Below, piece by piece: positions 62,282 to 64,000 of a DNA stretch of 64,000 nt; position 1 is the first letter of the stretch, and every line of letters begins with the position of its first letter. Below the pieces are notes generated by a model that saw only the letters and a program-made list of their open reading frames with translations, was not told the origin of the DNA and did no database searches. The DNA is from Colletes latitarsis. Taxonomy: Eukaryota > Arthropoda > Insecta > Hymenoptera > Colletidae. The stretch is from NCBI RefSeq assembly GCF_051014445.1, contig NW_027488377.1:1674001-1738000 (forward strand), read 5' to 3'. Both the position numbers and the translations under genes were made by a program.

Positions 62282-64000
62282 GTCATCATCTAGCTCATAC
62301 TTTCGCATGTTTCGCATACTTGAATGGCCAGAACCTGGGCTTTTTTTAGATTGGATCACGTAGTAATGTGGCACCACACCGAAACAGTCAATTAAGCCTG
62401 GTTCCGATTAACATTTTAGAGGATAACGGCGGTTATGTCTGGGTAAGGTCTGGTATTTGCCATCATCTAGCTCATACTTTCGCATTTTTCGCATACTGGT
62501 TGGACAGTTCCTGTACTTTTGCTGATTTGGATCACGTAGTAATGTGGTATCACACTGAAGGGGTCCATTAAACCTGGTTCCGATTAATAGTTTAGAGGAT
62601 AACGCCGGTTATGTCTGGGTTAGGTCTGGTATTTGCAATCATCTAGTTCATACCTTCGCATTCTTCACATACTTGTTGGGCAGATCCTGGGCTTTTTTAG
62701 ATTGGATCACGTAGTAATGTGGCACCACACCGAAACAGTCAATTAAACCTGGTTCCGATTAATATTTTAGAGCAAAACACCGGTTATGTCTGGGTTAGAT
62801 CTGGTATTTGCCATCATCTAGCTCACACCTTCGCATTTTTCTCTTACTTGTTGGCCAGATCCTGGGCTCTTGCTGATTTGGATCACGTAGTAATGTGGTA
62901 CCAAACCGAAACAGTCAATTAAAGCTCGTATCGATCAATATTTTAGGGGGAAACACCGGTTATGTCTGGGTTAGGTCTGGTATTTGCCATCATCTGGCTC
63001 CTACTTTCGCATTTTTCGCATACTTGAATGGCCAGATCCTGGGCTCTTGCTGATTTGGATCACGTATTAATGTGGTACCAACCCAAACAGTCAATTAATG
63101 CTGGTTTCGGTCAATATTTTAGAGGATAACGGCGGTTATGTCTGGGTTAGGTCTGGTATTTGCCATCATCTACCTCATACTTTCGCAGTTTATTCATTCT
63201 TGTTGGCCAGATCCTGGATTTTTCCGGTTTGGATCACATAGTAATGTGGTACCACACCGAAACAGTCAATTAAACCTGGTTGCAATTTATATTTTAGAGG
63301 AAACGGCGGTTATGTCTGGGTTAGGTCTGGTATTTGCCATCATCTAGCTCATACTTTCGCATTTTTCGCATACTTCTTGGCCAGATCCTGGGCTTTTTCT
63401 GATTTGGATCACGTAGTAATGTGGCACCACACCGAAACAGTCAATTAAACCTGGTTCCGATTAATATTTTAGAGAATAACGCCGGTTATGTCTGGGTTAG
63501 GTCTGGTATTTGCAATCATCTGACTCATACTTTCGCATTTTTCGCATATCTGTTGTCTAGATCCTGGGTTTTTTCTGGTTTGGATTACATAGTAATGTGG
63601 TACCACACCGAAACAGTCAATTAAACCTGGTTGCGATCAATATTTTAGGGGGAAACACCGGGTATGTCTGGGTTAGTTCTGGTATTTGCAATCATCTGCC
63701 TCATACTATCACATGTTTTGCACTCTTGTTGGCCAGATCCTGTGTTTTTTCCGGTTTGGATCACGTAGTAATGTGATACCAAACCGAAACAGTCAATTAA
63801 TGCTGGTTTCGGTCAATATTTTACAGGATAACGGCGGCTATGTCTGGGTTAGGTCTGGTATTTGCCATCATCTAGCTCATACTTTCGCATTTTTCGCATA
63901 CTTGAATGGCCAGAACCTGGGTTTTTTTTAGATTGGATCACGTAGTAATGTGGCACCACACCGAAACAGTCAATTAAACCTGGTTCCGATTAATATTTTA
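62282..64000. repeat. Right edge: diverged monomers like those at 30.9-32.6 kb
   Basis: 62368-62940 matches 32037-32610 (offset 30,331 bp), including the rare CTGGTTGGACAGTTCCTGTA linker. About 63165-63630 matches about 30897-31390 (offset about 32,265 bp), including TTTCGCAGTTTAT. The two matched blocks lie in the opposite order from the left side. Chimeric class II/I monomers occur near 63100 and 63810. No genes. Confidence 0.85.
63355..63371. repeat. Internal 9-bp-spaced direct repeat TTTCGCAT x2
   Basis: TTTCGCAT occurs at 63355-63362 and again at 63364-63371. Nearly every monomer has this pair, and variation such as TTTTGCAT, TTCTTCGCAT or TTTTCACAT usually hits only one of the two. The pair is a natural slippage site: the monomer around 26691-26710 has lost exactly one 9-bp unit. 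Confidence 0.9.

Larger units (their letters stand above)
1..64000. repeat. Tandem satellite array, ~176-bp monomer, ~363 copies
   Basis: The landmarks TGTGGTACCACA, TTTCGCAT/TTTCGCAT and TTGGCCAGATCC recur about every 176 bp from the first line to the last. Examples are palindromes starting at 1140, 1316, 1492 and 1668. All monomers point the same way; I saw no inverted monomer. Most are 176 bp, and a few are 164-177 bp through small indels. No stretch lacks the monomer, so there is no inserted transposon, gene or spacer. Uniform long arrays of nucleosome-sized monomers are typical of eukaryotic centromeric or pericentromeric satellites. That location is inferred, since nothing in the window anchors it to a chromosome position. 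Confidence 0.98.

Noticed and set aside
172..63931. Dozens of plus-strand open frames of 62-122 codons with similar translations
   Set aside because: They are spaced by the 176-bp monomer, overlap each other in different frames, end at the same TTAA-type stops, start mostly at GTG inside the palindrome, and are broken by every indel. None has a domain I recognise.
1..64000. CRISPR array
   Set aside because: The repeat is 176 bp and contiguous, with no unique spacers, no short conserved repeat between variable spacers, and no cas genes.
1..64000. rRNA, tRNA or 5S gene cluster hidden in the repeat
   Set aside because: The monomer shows no tRNA A/B box arrangement, cloverleaf or recognisable 5S sequence, and its variability between copies is too high for a functional RNA gene.

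Overview
This window holds no recognisable gene. From end to end it is one head-to-tail satellite DNA array, about 363 copies of a monomer of about 176 bp, all in the same orientation. I saw no transposon, RNA gene, simple-repeat block or unique sequence. An array this long and pure points to a eukaryotic chromosome, most plausibly centromeric or pericentromeric heterochromatin in a long-read assembly. The species cannot be read from it. A typical monomer is about 43% GC and keeps about 7 CpG where about 8 are expected, so CpG is not depleted. That fits a genome with little CpG methylation, such as many invertebrates, better than a typical vertebrate or plant satellite. This is weak inference.

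Monomer layout, with position 1 at the first base of the palindrome: a perfect 12-bp palindrome TGTGGTACCACA (1-12, with a KpnI site), an AT-rich stretch (about 41-52), an imperfect dyad ATAAC-GCCG-GTTAT (57-70), two 9-bp-spaced copies of TTTCGCAT (112-119 and 121-128), and a TGGCCA site (135-140). Two monomer classes exist. Class I carries CCTGGTTCCGATTAATATTT and class II carries GCTGGTTTCGATCAATATTT followed by AGGGGGAAACACC. The two also form chimeras.

Layout by region. 1-5.0 kb: variants of the first higher-order repeat (HOR), with blocks repeated at 3,520 and then 3,344 bp. 5.0-18.9 kb: HOR-A, a 20-monomer unit of about 3,510 bp, with three full copies and one copy short by a monomer. 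18.9-26.0 kb: the same monomers reshuffled by block duplications. 26.0-34.0 kb: diverged, irregular monomers with little higher-order order. 34.0-62.3 kb: HOR-B, a nested set of repeats with periods of 705, 883, 2,471, 2,821, 3,529, about 5,290 and 8,115 bp; the 8,115-bp unit is about 46 monomers. 62.3-64.0 kb: diverged monomers again, matching those at 30.9-32.6 kb.

The many short open frames are by-products of the repeat: 176 is not a multiple of 3 and every monomer carries stops. The most interesting points are the multi-scale homogenisation, the palindrome with its symmetric double-substitution variant, the linkage between class II monomers and a broken palindrome, and the diverged island between two separately homogenised domains.
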